From assembly GCF_000471905.2 (NCBI RefSeq), contig NW_006495813.1, positions 359,084 to 423,083 on the forward strand: 64,000 nt of DNA, written 5' to 3'. The translations under genes and the position numbers were made by a program. Of this stretch, positions 24,264-34,499 are shown piece after piece (position 1 is the first letter of the stretch; every line of letters starts with the position of its first letter). A model generated the notes under the pieces. The model saw nothing but the letters and a program-made list of their open reading frames with translations. It was not told the origin of the DNA and made no database searches. The DNA is from Amborella trichopoda. Its lineage: Eukaryota; Streptophyta; Magnoliopsida; Amborellales; Amborellaceae.

Positions 24264-24396
24264 TGGAAAGAGTTTTATATAAGGATGCTACCTTGTAATG
24301 TAGAACTACGGATGGCCCTAAAAAATCCATCGGAAAAGGTAGTTTTAATGTTGAAAAACCTTTTGATTGATCATCTCGACATCGAGATGGATGACT
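24264..24396. mobile_element. MITE family A, copy 4, cut by the assembly gap
   Basis: The left end tggaaagagttttatataag matches the inverted right end of the copy at 56774-57159, including ctaaaaaatccatcgg and taatgttgaaaaac. The rest is lost in the N run. Confidence 0.7.
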
Positions 24397-24542
24397 NNNN
24401 NNNNNNNNNNNNNNNNNNNNNNNNNNNNNNNNNNNNNNNNNNNNNNNNNNNNNNNNNNNNNNNNNNNNNNNNNNNNNNNNNNNNNNNNNNNNNNNNNNNN
24501 NNNNNNNNNNNNNNNNNNNNNNNNNNNNNNNNNNNNNNNNNN
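24397..24542. other. Assembly gap (Ns)
   Basis: 146 unknown bases inside AT-rich DNA, followed directly by a (TA)n microsatellite (24543-24567). The gap probably reflects collapse of that repeat, so its true length is unknown. Confidence 0.95.
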
Positions 24543-25029
24543 ATATATATATATATATATATATATGGCATATATAATATATTTCTATATTGTATTCTAA
24601 TATTATATAATATTATATGTATTATTTAATTTTATATTAAAATATAATTTATCTATTGAATATATAATTTATTTAAATAAAATATCATATACTATATATT
24701 ATATTGTAAATAGTGAAAAGTGGGTCTGCGTGTGAAAATAAAAACACATGGAATGTTTCCTCATAGGTAAGGTTTTGTTTTATTATGATAAACCCTTTCA
24801 TAGTAAAATATTTTATCATACGATTTATTTGCATATGCGTTACGTACCAAACAATCGTATGAAATGCAATTTATACGTGTAAATATTTTCTGAAAAGTAT
24901 TTACGCAAGAACCAAACATGCAGTAAAGAAAAAAGTTTTTCTCGTCCTTGGGTACTAAATTACAGAGAATCTCCGTAGCAGCAGTGCTATGGAATCCGTG
25001 GAATGAACGAACTTCGAAGGTCGGAGCCG

Positions 25030-25725
25030 TGATCTCCCCACTTTCCTAGTAGCCATTCAGCGGTCTATTATGAGATGGGCTTTACTCCTTTCTACCTGTT
25101 AATGTCATTCTCAAGGAGTTCTTTGCCCATTTCAAGAATGTTTTCAAATCTTCTTGATCATTGAGATTTGTATGGAAGCCTCCACCTGAGGATTGGGTTA
25201 AGCTTAATTTTGATCGCAGTGTCAGGGTTTGATTGCTGGCTATGGGGGCATTTTTTGTGATCACTTGGGGACCACGATCTGAACTGTCTCATGTCGTCTT
25301 CATTCCTGTGAAATTAATGAGACCCGGCTTTGGGCCTTAAAGATGGGTATTCTACATCTTGATTACCCCCAGAGTGGTTATTAAAGGCGATTCGATTAAT
25401 GTTATAAATTTGTGCCAGATCTCTGATTCCACCCCATGGCGTCTCAGTGGCCTCATGAATGAAGTCTTACTCTCTTTGAGAATTTTTCAAGTCCAGTTCA
25501 TCCATGTTGTCAGAGGCGTCAATTCCGATGCTGACTCCTCAGCAAAATCGATGACTTCTAGTGCTCGCTGGTGTTGTCGCTCTCTTTCTTTTCTTTTCTT
25601 TCCTCTTTTCCTTCTTCCTTTGTGGTTTTGTTTTGCTGGTTGTATTTTCTTTCATTATCTCAATAAAGCTCCCACTTACTTAAAAAAACAAGGAAAAAAA
25701 AAAAAGAAAAGAAAAAAAAAGAAGT
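25030..25725 (+). mobile_element. L1-type LINE 3' end (RNase H region and poly-A)
   Basis: The plus strand carries the end of a plant L1 ORF2. Near 25177 it reads WKPPPEDWVKLNFDRSV, the typical entry to the C-terminal RNase H-like domain. Near 25375-25555 it reads VVIKGDSINVINLCQ and VQFIHVVRGVNSDADSSAKS, the rest of that domain. Frameshifts separate the two. The 3' untranslated part is T/C-rich and ends in an A-rich tail (25681-25722). Reverse transcriptase and endonuclease are absent, as in normal 5' truncation. Confidence 0.8.
25359..25620 (+). pseudogene. RNase H-like C-terminal fragment of L1 ORF2
   Basis: The domain would remove RNA from RNA-DNA hybrids during retrotransposition. The GDS motif (KGDSINVINLC) matches the second half of the plant L1 RNase H fold, and DADSSAKS is close to the usual DADxLAK end. 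The domain's first aspartate lies upstream in another frame (NFDRSV). Only a fragment is present, with no start of its own. Confidence 0.7.
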
Positions 25726-27227
25726 AAGTTTTGATGATTCGCATCTACTCTGGCCATGGGGGTATATGACGCAAAACACGTCGGCACCTGCTGATGCAAC
25801 ACTTATAATTTTTGAATAGTATTTGTATTTATTTAATTTTTTATCTCTATTTAGGGTTCCTCAAAATTTTTGATAAAATCCTTCTCTTTATACAAGTATT
25901 ATGTTAAATTATTTTTGGTTTTCTTTTCTTATTCTCTATTAGCTAAGTTTTTGTTAATTTTTGAAGAATATTAGTATTATTTATTTATGTATCCATTTAG
26001 GGCTTACCTGAATAATTTTAAAAAATATGAAAATTTTATTAAATATTTTGTTGATTGTTTTTTTGTTAAGTAGTTTTTAAATTTTATTGCTCTTGTATGG
26101 TTGCTACATCATGGAGTTCAGATTTTATTGTTCTTTTTCTTTTATATACTTTTATTTATTGCATTCTACATTGACATTATTGTGTGACACTCAGACAAGA
26201 ACCAAGTACTTGATTCACACCTTTTCCGATTGTTTAATCAAAATTTACAACATATTCATCAATTGTTTTCACAAACTTCATTTGGGTTTTAGAAACTTTT
26301 ATTTTTTTTCAAATATTTGTCCAGCTTGGTAAGGCCTAACCAATAGAACTGGTCTGAGTCGACTGCTTCACAACATCAACTGGGACCTGCGGGTGATTGT
26401 TTTGGCTACCCAATCCGGATTCTTGTGGATTAAAAAAAAAAGAAAACAAAAAAAAAGCCACATATTGAACAATAAAAATAATGTTAATAAATTAACTAAG
26501 GGAATCAGGTCCCATGTCCGAGTCGGCAATACTTGATTAGAATCGCCCAGTTCTCTTAAAAAACAGGGCGATTGTATTCAAATTTGTTTGATTTCATGTA
26601 CCGAGAGGGAATCGACCACGGAACCGCTGAATCAGATCGGTGGTTTTTCGAAACCCGAGACACATCTTCAAAATACTGTAAATCTATTTTCACATTAGCT
26701 TCATGAATTTGGAGCTCCAAAAACAAGACAGATTTAATGATCTTTGAGGAATTGAAAGGTACGGTGCAAAATTACTATTTTTAAGGCTCAAAATTCTTTT
26801 TTTTAGATTTATTATTGGAGGCCAAGATATATATATAAAAAAATAGTAAGTTTTTAAAGGAATGTTTAGACCTTTGTTTTTAAGCATGTTTTAGAGGGAA
26901 CACCATGACATCCATCTTTGGGACGGATAGTTTTTGCCTTGGGGAACGCAAATGTAAGAATGTGCCTCCTGATGCATTTAAAATTTTCCAAAATTAAAAA
27001 CTGTGGCAACCAAAAAGAAAAGTTTTTAGGGAGTTGGCCGACCCATGATTTGCCCTTAGTTTTCTAAGGCTTGATGGTCTGGAGTTAATCTCAAATCTAT
27101 TCCTGTATAACTTAGAACTCTAAAAATACCACAAGTTTCGTTAACACTGAAGAGTTGAATCGGATAATGAAAAAAAGAAAAAAGGAAAAGAATAAAAGAA
27201 TGACACAAGTTTTAAGTTTTTTCTCTT
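25726..27227. other. No recognised gene
   Basis: T-rich sequence with scattered short frames. 26520-26660 (ccgctgaatcagatcgg, gaatcg repeats) loosely resembles 14820-14870, so an old dispersed repeat may be present. I cannot define ends. Confidence 0.35.
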
Positions 27228-27409
27228 TCTTAAGTGGAAAATGCTTCAATAGGGCTGTAACTCTATCAAAATAAGTAAAGTGTCACCTCAAAACTATAGA
27301 AAAATGATACTTCGATGTTGAAAAACCTTCAAATCAATCATCTTGATTGTAAAAAAAAAAAAAAAAAAGAATTTAAGCCTCAAAATAATGTATATTATAA
27401 CATGTTATC

Positions 27410-28480
27410 TTGATGGTGATAGAGTACCTCGAGATTTGATTTGGCGAGTGTTGAAAAAAGAAATAGTGTCCTATACTACATCGATTTGGTGAGAGATATG
27501 TATGATAGAGCGCTAACTAGTATATGAACAAATAGTGGAGATACAAGTGAGTTTTTGGAGATACAAGTGAGTTTTCAGTGACAATAGGTCTACATCGAGG
27601 GTCAGTATTGAGCCTCTATCTCTTTGCTTTAATTATGGATGACTTAACTAGGTACTTATAGGATAAAGAACTGCGGTGTATGTTGTTCACAGATGACATA
27701 GTTTTGATCAATGAGACCCGAAACGGCGTCAATGCAAAGTTAAAAGTTTGGAGGGATCACCTAGAATTCAAAGGTTTTAAAATTAGTCAGACTAAGATAG
27801 ATTATATGAAATGCAAGTTTGCTAATAATAGGAGTAGAGACGAGGAAGTAGTTAATATTGACGGCCAAAAAGTACAAAAACGATCGTACTTTTGATATCT
27901 TGGGTTGATAATCCAGGAAAATAGAGAGATTGAGAAAGCTATCACACACAAAATTAGAGTTAGGTGAGCGAAATGGAAATGTGCAACTGAAATTTTATGT
28001 GATCACTGCATACCAATAAAACTGAAGGGCATGTTCTATAGGATAGCTGTGAGACTGGCTTTCCTCTATGGGGCGGAATGTTGGCAGACACAAAACAATA
28101 TACCTATTGAATGAATATAGCGGAGATGAGGATGTTGAGATGGATGAGTGGCAAGACAAGAAGGAATAAAATTCTAAATGAATTAATTCGAGAGAATTTA
28201 GATATGACTTCAATAGGCGATAAGATGAGAGATAGCAGATTTAAGTGGCCTAGCTATATATGGCGCCAACCAAGTACAATACCTGTTAAGAGTTACGAAT
28301 TAGTTCAAGTGGAAGTATTGAAAAGGATAAAGGTTAGACCTAAAATGACGTGCTTAGAAGTAGTTCGAAAATATATGATGACTTATAGCTTCACTTGAGG
28401 GTAAGACCTTTAATAAAGTAGAATGACTGACCAAAATTTGTGTAACGGATTCCGATTAATTGGGAAAAAGATATAATGAT
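27410..28480 (+). mobile_element. RTE-type LINE fragment nested in a MITE
   Basis: Reads as the 3' half of an RTE reverse transcriptase. In order: the region before the active site (VPRDLIWRVLKKE), then MLFTDDIVLINETRNGVNAK with the FTDD catalytic motif near 27680-27740, then the thumb region (WRDHLEFKGFKISQTK, then YMKCKF) and the C-terminal part near 28111-28400 (EMRMLRWMSGKTRRNKI). It ends near 28475 with AATTGGGAAAAAGATATAAT and gatgagg, the family 3' end. Many stops are present. Confidence 0.8.
27680..28398 (+). pseudogene. RTE reverse transcriptase C-terminal fragment
   Basis: Reverse transcriptase copies LINE RNA at a nicked target. FTDD replaces the more usual FADD; the two catalytic aspartates are kept. 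The fragment lacks the endonuclease and the fingers domain, and is broken between 27895 and 28111. It is a dead insertion. Confidence 0.75.
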
Positions 28481-28674
28481 GAGGATCTAAATAATCTATT
28501 TTCAAGTGTTCACAGTTCTGCAAGATCTGTACCATTTCTTTGGGCTACAATTTTATAATTAATGGTGAAATTGATCTTAGAGCCATCATAAGTGTTTTTC
28601 CGATCAGGTCTCAAGTTGAGGCTTTACATTTTTTTGTAAGGCCTAGGCCTTATAGGACTTGCATCCTACTTAAA

Positions 28675-29241
28675 TTCATGATGGTGGTGGATAACCACAT
28701 AAGAGTTTTGGAAGGGTGGACTCGCCAAACTAGGTGGGTCCACCCCACTATTCTTTCGCTTATCATAAACACGAGACTCCAACCATTTTATGCGTTTACT
28801 TAAGCAACATGCAAATTAAAACTAACTCGAAATCTAACAAATCATCACATAAGCTTAAAAATTCTACTTGCAATTTTTCTAGATTTTTAATCAAAGATTA
28901 GGGAAGCGGCAATAGGTTGGAGAGGAGAGACCCACTAACTAGATGGCCTCCCATTCCAAACGTGGGTTGAAGTATACAAATGGAAAAAAGAAAAGAAAAA
29001 AAGTCATGCATTCTAAGGTAGGATAATGTATTTTGGTTTTGGGGGGAGGGACAAAGGAATGAGTCAAAAGACTTGGACCACCATCATTCTTGCTCCCGTC
29101 TACAGGAAGTCGAATGAAGTCCCTTTCCTAGAATTTAGGAAAAGACGGTCACCACTTTCTTGTTTTTCTAGGTGATTAATTCCCAAGACAATTCTATTTC
29201 TTGCGAAAGGACTTTCTCAGATAGCACAAAAATATAATGCT
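28675..29241. other. No recognised gene
   Basis: Unique-looking sequence between the split MITE and the next MITE. I see no coding signal or repeat structure. Confidence 0.4.
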
Positions 29242-29250
29242 TTCTCAAAA

Positions 29251-29486
29251 GGGACTATTTACTATAAGATCATTTATCTTTGGTACAAAGATGTCACAAT
29301 TGGTACTAGTCATTAGGCATTAAATTGGATAGCTTGTGGAGAATCATAAAGTTTGAGATTTTTTTTTTTTAAAAGTTTGGGTCTAATGAATGACACATTC
29401 TCAACCTTTCAATTTAAAATTTAATGGACAAGAGTAATTGTGACCTCCTTGTATCAAAAGTAAATGGTCTCTTTGTATTATTTCTT
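29251..29486. mobile_element. MULE-type MITE (GGTCACAATT family) with perfect 9-bp TSD
   Basis: Left arm gggactatttactataagat and right arm ggtctctttgtattatttctt are diverged inverted repeats that continue inward as atttatctttggtacaaag and ttgtatcaaaagtaaat. ttctcaaaa flanks both sides (29242-29250 and 29487-29495). The 9-bp duplication is the Mutator signature. This copy defines the ends for the family. Confidence 0.8.
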
Positions 29487-29507
29487 TTCTCAAAAAAGTA
29501 AATGTGA

Positions 29508-29516
29508 AAAATGATA
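29508..29516 (+). repeat. MULE target-site duplication, left copy
   Basis: aaaatgata, paired with aaaataata at 42144-42152 (8/9). Confidence 0.75.
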
Positions 29517-29732
29517 GAGTTAATTACGTACGGATCTCATATAAGTGTATAAAATACAATTTAGTCTATTTATAGGCAAATATTACAACTAAGGTCGGTT
29601 TGACCCACTTTTTTTTGACTAAATTACCCCTTGGTCTGTGGATTTCATCTCCATACCGCTTTTAATTTAATTTTTTTAATTTCCATTCATAGGACAGCAT
29701 CAGACGAGATTGGGGCACAACCCCATTCAGTC
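29517..29732 (+). repeat. MULE terminal inverted repeat, left
   Basis: Pairs with 41941-42143 in inverted orientation over about 200 bp with indels. In Mutator elements such TIRs hold transposase binding sites and promoters. A CT-rich block lies inward of both TIRs (29980-30025 here, 41825-41885 inverted), as in plant 5' untranslated regions. Confidence 0.85.
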
Positions 29733-29737
29733 CGAGG

Positions 29738-29918
29738 TTCGAATCCTCAGACTGCTTAAGTTACGTCCAGTTGCGATCCAAGGATCAAATCCTCGGACCT
29801 CTTAAGTTTAGTCGAGGGGCTCTGTATAAAATATCGGTTCGAGGATACTGGCCTTAGACCGCTAGTTGATAAAACTGTTTAAGTAAACTCGATCCGAGAA
29901 TTGCATCCTCGGACTGCC
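29738..29918. repeat. CCGAGG/CCTCGG motifs beside the left TIR
   Basis: Repeated short inverted motifs such as gtccgaggttcgaatcctca, ccaaggatcaaatcctcgg and atccgagaattgcatcctcgg. They match the units of the array at 36508-37199, linking the element's end to its centre. One unit resembles a tRNA T-arm by chance (ggttcgaatcc). Confidence 0.7.
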
Positions 29919-29929
29919 CTGCAATCAAC

Positions 29930-29938
29930 TATATAAAT
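29930..29938 (+). promoter_or_regulatory. Candidate TATA box of the MULE left-end promoter
   Basis: TATATAAAT follows the left subterminal repeats and precedes a T-rich, then CT-rich tract (29950-30025) typical of plant transcript leaders. It faces the transposase, whose first recognisable codon is at 31097. It was located by eye, with no transcript evidence. Confidence 0.45.
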
Positions 29939-30071
29939 CAGCGAACCCTTTTTTTTTTTCATATTGTCCTTCTTCAAATCATGCTCTCTCTCACGCTTAT
30001 CTCTCTCAATCCTCTCTCTCTAATCTGATAAGCGGCGAAGCATCTGCTTGCAGTTTTCTGGCATTATTACT

Positions 30072-30559
30072 GGGGAAAAGTTCATATAGAGCTTAGGCTT
30101 TAAAAAATATAAATTAGAGCCTATCTCAAAAATTTAATTGGAAGGTAGGTTTCTGGCATTATTACTAGGGAAAAGTTCATATAGAGCCTAGGCTTTAAAA
30201 AATTCAAATTAGAGCTTATCTCAAAAATTTAATTGGAAGAAGTTATTTTGATGTCCAAATATCATCAAATTGATCATCTCGACATCAAAATACATGGACA
30301 CAAGAAAGAAATGGATTTCAATTTTCGGAAATAGTGCATCATGTAACGCATGTTTTGACAGTCAATTTTCAAGATTTTCAAGTTTTTATAGATCTGCTTG
30401 ATCTACACTACTTTTGAAGCTTTAAATTTTATAATTAATGATGAAAGTATATTTTAAGGCTATTACAAAAATTTTCATTATTGAAACCATATTTCTCGAC
30501 ACTATTTGAAGGTGGGGTCTAATTTGATTGGAGCCTCGGTTCTATACAAACCACACCCT
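30072..30559. mobile_element. MITE family A, copy 6, with duplicated left end
   Basis: Family A element inside the MULE leader. The flanks tattact (30065-30071) and tgttact (30560-30566) match at 6 of 7. The first 79 bp plus 16 bp of flank (ttctggcattattact) are repeated in tandem, so a second left end starts at 30167. The duplication must postdate insertion because it includes flanking DNA. Confidence 0.8.
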
Positions 30560-31096
30560 TGTTACTGTGATTTCAGCAAGAATCTAAAATTAGGTAAGGT
30601 TTTTTTTTTTGTTTTTCTTACATGTTTTTACAATCTTGAATTGTTAGATTTGAATCTAAATCTTGGGTTTTTTTTTTTATCAAATGGGAAGTTGCATTTA
30701 GATGATTAGTGTTTCGTGAATGTATAGTTTCACCTCAAAAAAGAAAAAAAAACCACTAAAAATTCTTAAGGCACCTCAACTAAGTATTAAATTTCGGTTG
30801 CTTTATTAGGGTCAAAGTATTAAATTTCATTTGTTTACATATTAGGGTTTATTTATTTATTTTTGAAACATAGTCGAATATCAGAGGTTTGTGTGATATT
30901 TTTTCATTTAAACATGTATTTGAATTTTTAATTTAGTTATACAGATTATTGTTTTGTATTCATACATGTAAATTGATTTTTATTGATTTAGTTATACAAT
31001 GCAATTTATTGTTGTTGCACTGTATGTTGGTGTTAGGGTGTCTGTCATCGAGCTACCTCACATTGACTCTACAATCCCTTCGTTTGAGTGGTAAGA

Positions 31097-31440
31097 ATGG
31101 CCACTGATGGAGTTAGATTGGTGTGTCGTCATGGTGGTATGTTTGAGTGAAATATAAATGATAAGAAAATTTATTACAAGGGTAATAATATAAAAGCCAC
31201 ATTGTATTGTATAGGGGGGGTTAGTCTTTGGAGTGGTTGAAGGCGTATATGGCGACTATTGTACGCTGCGACCCAAATAATTTGACAATTATGTATTAAG
31301 AAAATAATAATTTATTAGAGTTAAATGAAGACGGAGATGTGACATGTAAGCCATTAATAACTTGTATTCATGTATGTGTTTCAAACTTATTTTCTGAACC
31401 AACACATATGGAACACCAATGAAGAGTGGATGACGCGAGT
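31097..31440 (+). pseudogene. MULE transposase, N-terminal part
   Basis: The start ATG at 31097 gives MATDGVRLVCRHGGMFE, then a stop. Reading across, KIYYKGNNIKATLYCIGGVS and, in another frame, CKPLITCIHVCVSNLFSEPT follow the order of MULE N-terminal regions, which begin with a PB1-like segment. The stops show decay. The protein would continue after the insertion ending near 34479. The part upstream of 31097 (30570-31096) is leader or intron with no features I can name. Confidence 0.55.
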
Positions 31441-31538
31441 CCATCGACCTAAATTTTTTAGGGCCAGTGACATGAGCGGCAGTGGCATGAGCAGCAGCGG
31501 CATGCGATAGTGACATGAGCGACAGTAAGAAGAGAACA

Positions 31539-34479
31539 TGCGTGGCGATGAAGGATGTTGCCACCGTGCGTGAACGCTAGGAGCACTTCTTTACCTGCCC
31601 TTGCATGAGTGCCACTTGCATGCCTCAAATTGCCACTTGGATGCCACCGAATGCCACTTGGCTTTGCATGACTACCTCCTCCTCCCTTGGACTCATTTAA
31701 GCCGTTTCCCTCACCTCTTCAAAGCTTTGGGGGTTCTCTCTCTCTCTCACTCTCACTCTCACGCCTTCTTTTCCTACCGTTAGAACTTCAGCCCTTGGAG
31801 TCATCTTGGGAAATTAGAACTTGACTGTCTAGGAGAGAAACTTGGAGTACTTGGATTCAAGTAAGTGGGTTTAGTATCTATTTATCATTGAATTTAATTT
31901 GACTTTCTAGTAATCAATTTAAGCATGAAAGTATGTAAAATTATAGAACGAAGGACATGAGGGTGATGGGGTTAGAATGAGCCTGAAATTCCAGAATTGT
32001 AACTCTAAATTTCATGATTGATTGAGCACTATAGATAACTTTGTTAGTTATGAAAATTTGTGGAAAAGCTCACTTGTGAGTCTAGTTTGAAATGAACAAG
32101 GTCTTACATCAATGCCTATTTTGATTTGGGAAATATTATTCATTCTTTGGTACATGCAAAAAACTTGGAGAATGGAATTTCCAGGTAATATGCATGCTTT
32201 TTTGTTGAACTATTCAGTAATTAAATGATGTCCAAATAGGCTCAAATTAGTTTTGAATGAATGAGATATAGTCGTTTACTTAAACTTTGATTTTTACATC
32301 ATCTTGAAATTCCCTATGGATTATAATTTATGCTTCAAAATGTATGGATATGTCATTGTTAAAAGGTTGCAGAAAATTTCTGGTCTGTCACTCTTTTTGT
32401 ATCAAAATTTTGACCCATCAAATGATATCCAAATACTTTCAAATCACCGCAATTTGAAAGATACTTGTGTCCACTATAATATTCATGTTTAAACTTTGCT
32501 TAGATTCTTTATAAATGATGATCTATGGTTCAAATTGTGCAAGCATGTCACTGTTGGCAGTTTTCACTGGAACTAGCAACTGTTGCCTATGTTACCATAA
32601 GTTTTGACTAACTAAATAGAGTCCAATTCCTCCCAAACTACTTCCATTTGAAAGATTTGTGTGTATGCTTAAAGTTGTTTGTTGAAATCATCTTGAAATA
32701 CTTTCTAGATTGAAAGTTATACCTTTGAGAAGAGAGGTATGTTATTGTTACCAGCTACAAAAATTTCCAGAACTATGCTTGTTTTTATAGTGAACTGTTT
32801 AGTGACCAAACTATGCCCATATGTGTCCAAATCACTTTTAAATAAACAATACGCGAGTCTATTTCGAAATTGATTTTGGAACCATGCCAAAAGTCTCCAT
32901 GCTTCGATAATAGTGCCCTATTTCTATGAAGATACCATGGATGTGTATGTAGAGAATGTTAGAATTGTTATATCCTTTTATTGAGCTAATTACTGATCAA
33001 ATCAAGCGATGAATGTTGTAAGTGCTATGTGACCATTTTCATGTGATAGGTGTACGTGCCATGTGATGAAGTTTCACGTGATAAGTATAAGTGCCATGTG
33101 ACCATTTTCATATGATAAGCGTTAAATGTTAAATGCCATAGTGTTATTTGACCCATGTTATTTGTTCAGTGCTATGTGATAAATGTCATAATAATATGTG
33201 ATAAGTGTTATATGACCAGTGCCATGTGACAAGTGATAAGTGATAAGTGCCAAGTGATATGTGAGCTATCGGCATGCTTTAAGCACGACCATATTGTGCT
33301 TCGATAATGATAAAGTGATATAAGAGACACTATGCATGGGTAATCCGTGGTAGTGTGAGGTGATGTGATACGAAAGTGATTGCCGACATTGTTTCATAAC
33401 TCTTTATGATAGGAGGGAAGTTAGGATGAGTGTAATGGGAGGGTCGCACCCCCCGAACAATTTATGTGATGTAGAGAGAAAAACAGTGAACTGTGTTTTA
33501 CAAAGCAAGTGCCTATCAAAAGCCCTAAAGCGTGTTGGAGATTGTGTGTGTGAGTATGATGGCATTACTAAATGGGTCACTCATTGTCATTGCCTTCCCT
33601 CTTGAGTAATGATAGAAGTCCTTAACAATGGGATTGGCATGGCTTGATGAATAAGGCTTCTACGTTGGGAGTAGGTGGACTAAGAAGTGAGTGGTTAGTA
33701 CTAAAATTGTGAATGTGAATGATAATGGCCATGTTGACTGAATGATAGTTATGATATTTGATATGACACCTGTGATAGATGTATTGATAAGACTGCTGAT
33801 TTAAATGACATATGTACTAGGATTGCTTATAATTGAAAGAATTATTCATGATACCTGGATAAATCCAATTCTGATGCATAATATCTAGATCTTCTTACTG
33901 GGTTTCATAGCTCATTCTATAAATTTCAACCCTTGTAGATTGATAGAGGTAGGTCTCGGGCTGAAAGCAGTAAGGTTCATGGTCGAGGGTTGAAGCCATG
34001 CCTTTGTTGTGAAGTCTCTACCATTGTACATCTATTTGGCAGCCGATCATCGCTTGTGGTTGTTGTTTTAGGATCTTAGGTAATATTGGGCCGTAGATGC
34101 CCCAAACTCTTTTTGTAACATTTTGGAGAGACATTTTGTACAGTGTAATTAAATTATGAATGAAATTCCTCTTCATTCATTTTAGAATGATTGTTTTTAA
34201 TTCTTCTTCGTGGTGTGCTTTAATTACCGATTTTATAAAGCGTTGAGTTCACTCTGACCTGAGTGTCATTCGCTACCTTGGGATCATGGTCTCGCACTCT
34301 GCGAGTATGGTAAGGGCGCCAAGGGGTGTAAACTCAAATGATGTCATAGAGACTTGACCCGATCGTGATGAGCAATATATATTGGACATGCCATGCCCTC
34401 CAGCGTGGACTTGAGTTGATTTGCATGTCGGATAATATTTTGAGCATGATAATATTTTGAGCATGTCAGGGCTCTTCGA
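31539..34479. mobile_element. Probable solo LTR of a Gypsy-type element inside the MULE transposase
   Basis: About 2.9 kb without coding similarity lies between two parts of the transposase. gaaca occurs directly on both sides (31534-31538 and 34480-34484), a candidate 5-bp TSD. The left edge starts TG, but the right edge ends GA rather than CA. CT-rich tract 31735-31760 after ttggactcatttaagccg could be a promoter and leader. The exact limits are uncertain and no second LTR is present. Confidence 0.45.
33005..33275 (+). repeat. GTGATAAGTGCCATGTGACC minisatellite
   Basis: Imperfect repeats of about 20-55 bp made from gtgataagtg, gccatgtgacc and attttcatgtgata, for example near 33025, 33075, 33190 and 33225. 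It lies within the putative LTR, where such arrays are common in large Gypsy LTRs. Confidence 0.8.
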
Positions 34480-34499
34480 GAACATTTGGTTGATTATGC

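Larger units (their letters stand above)
22593..24923. mobile_element. PIF/Harbinger-like element with TAA target duplication
   Basis: The left end GGGCATGTTTGATTGGTGCG and the inverted right end CTGCATGTTTGGTTCTTGCG share CATGTTTG, TTG and the following GTAAATA. TAA flanks both sides (22590-22592 and 24924-24926). The TIR style and 3-bp TAA target fit PIF/Harbinger or Tourist elements. The interior is not a transposase: it holds microsatellite, three later MITE insertions and the assembly gap, so it is a non-autonomous copy enlarged by nested insertions. Confidence 0.6.
27235..28667. mobile_element. MITE family A, copy 5, split by a LINE
   Basis: The left part 27235-about 27410 (tggaaaatgcttcaatagg, then tacttcgatgttgaaaaacc) and the right part about 28490-28667 (ctacaattttataattaatg, ending aggacttgcatcct) are the two ends of one family A element. 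The LINE at about 27410-28480 lies between them. Flanks tcttaag and acttaaa match at 5 of 7, consistent with an old 7-bp TSD. Confidence 0.65.

Noticed and set aside
24285-24629. Frames running across the N gap
   Set aside because: Mostly unknown residues followed by an Ile-Tyr repeat from (TA)n.
29740-29760. tRNA T-arm-like ggttcgaatcc
   Set aside because: No acceptor, D or anticodon arm around it. The match belongs to the CCGAGG inverted repeat unit.
31601-31783. Short plus-strand peptide with His/Leu-rich sequence and CT-tract end
   Set aside because: It lies in the putative LTR and ends in a (TCTCTC) tract. It contains a repeated tgccacttg word and no conserved domain.
33005-33275. CRISPR-like spaced repeats
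   Set aside because: Repeat words vary in length and order, spacers are not unique, and the genome is eukaryotic.
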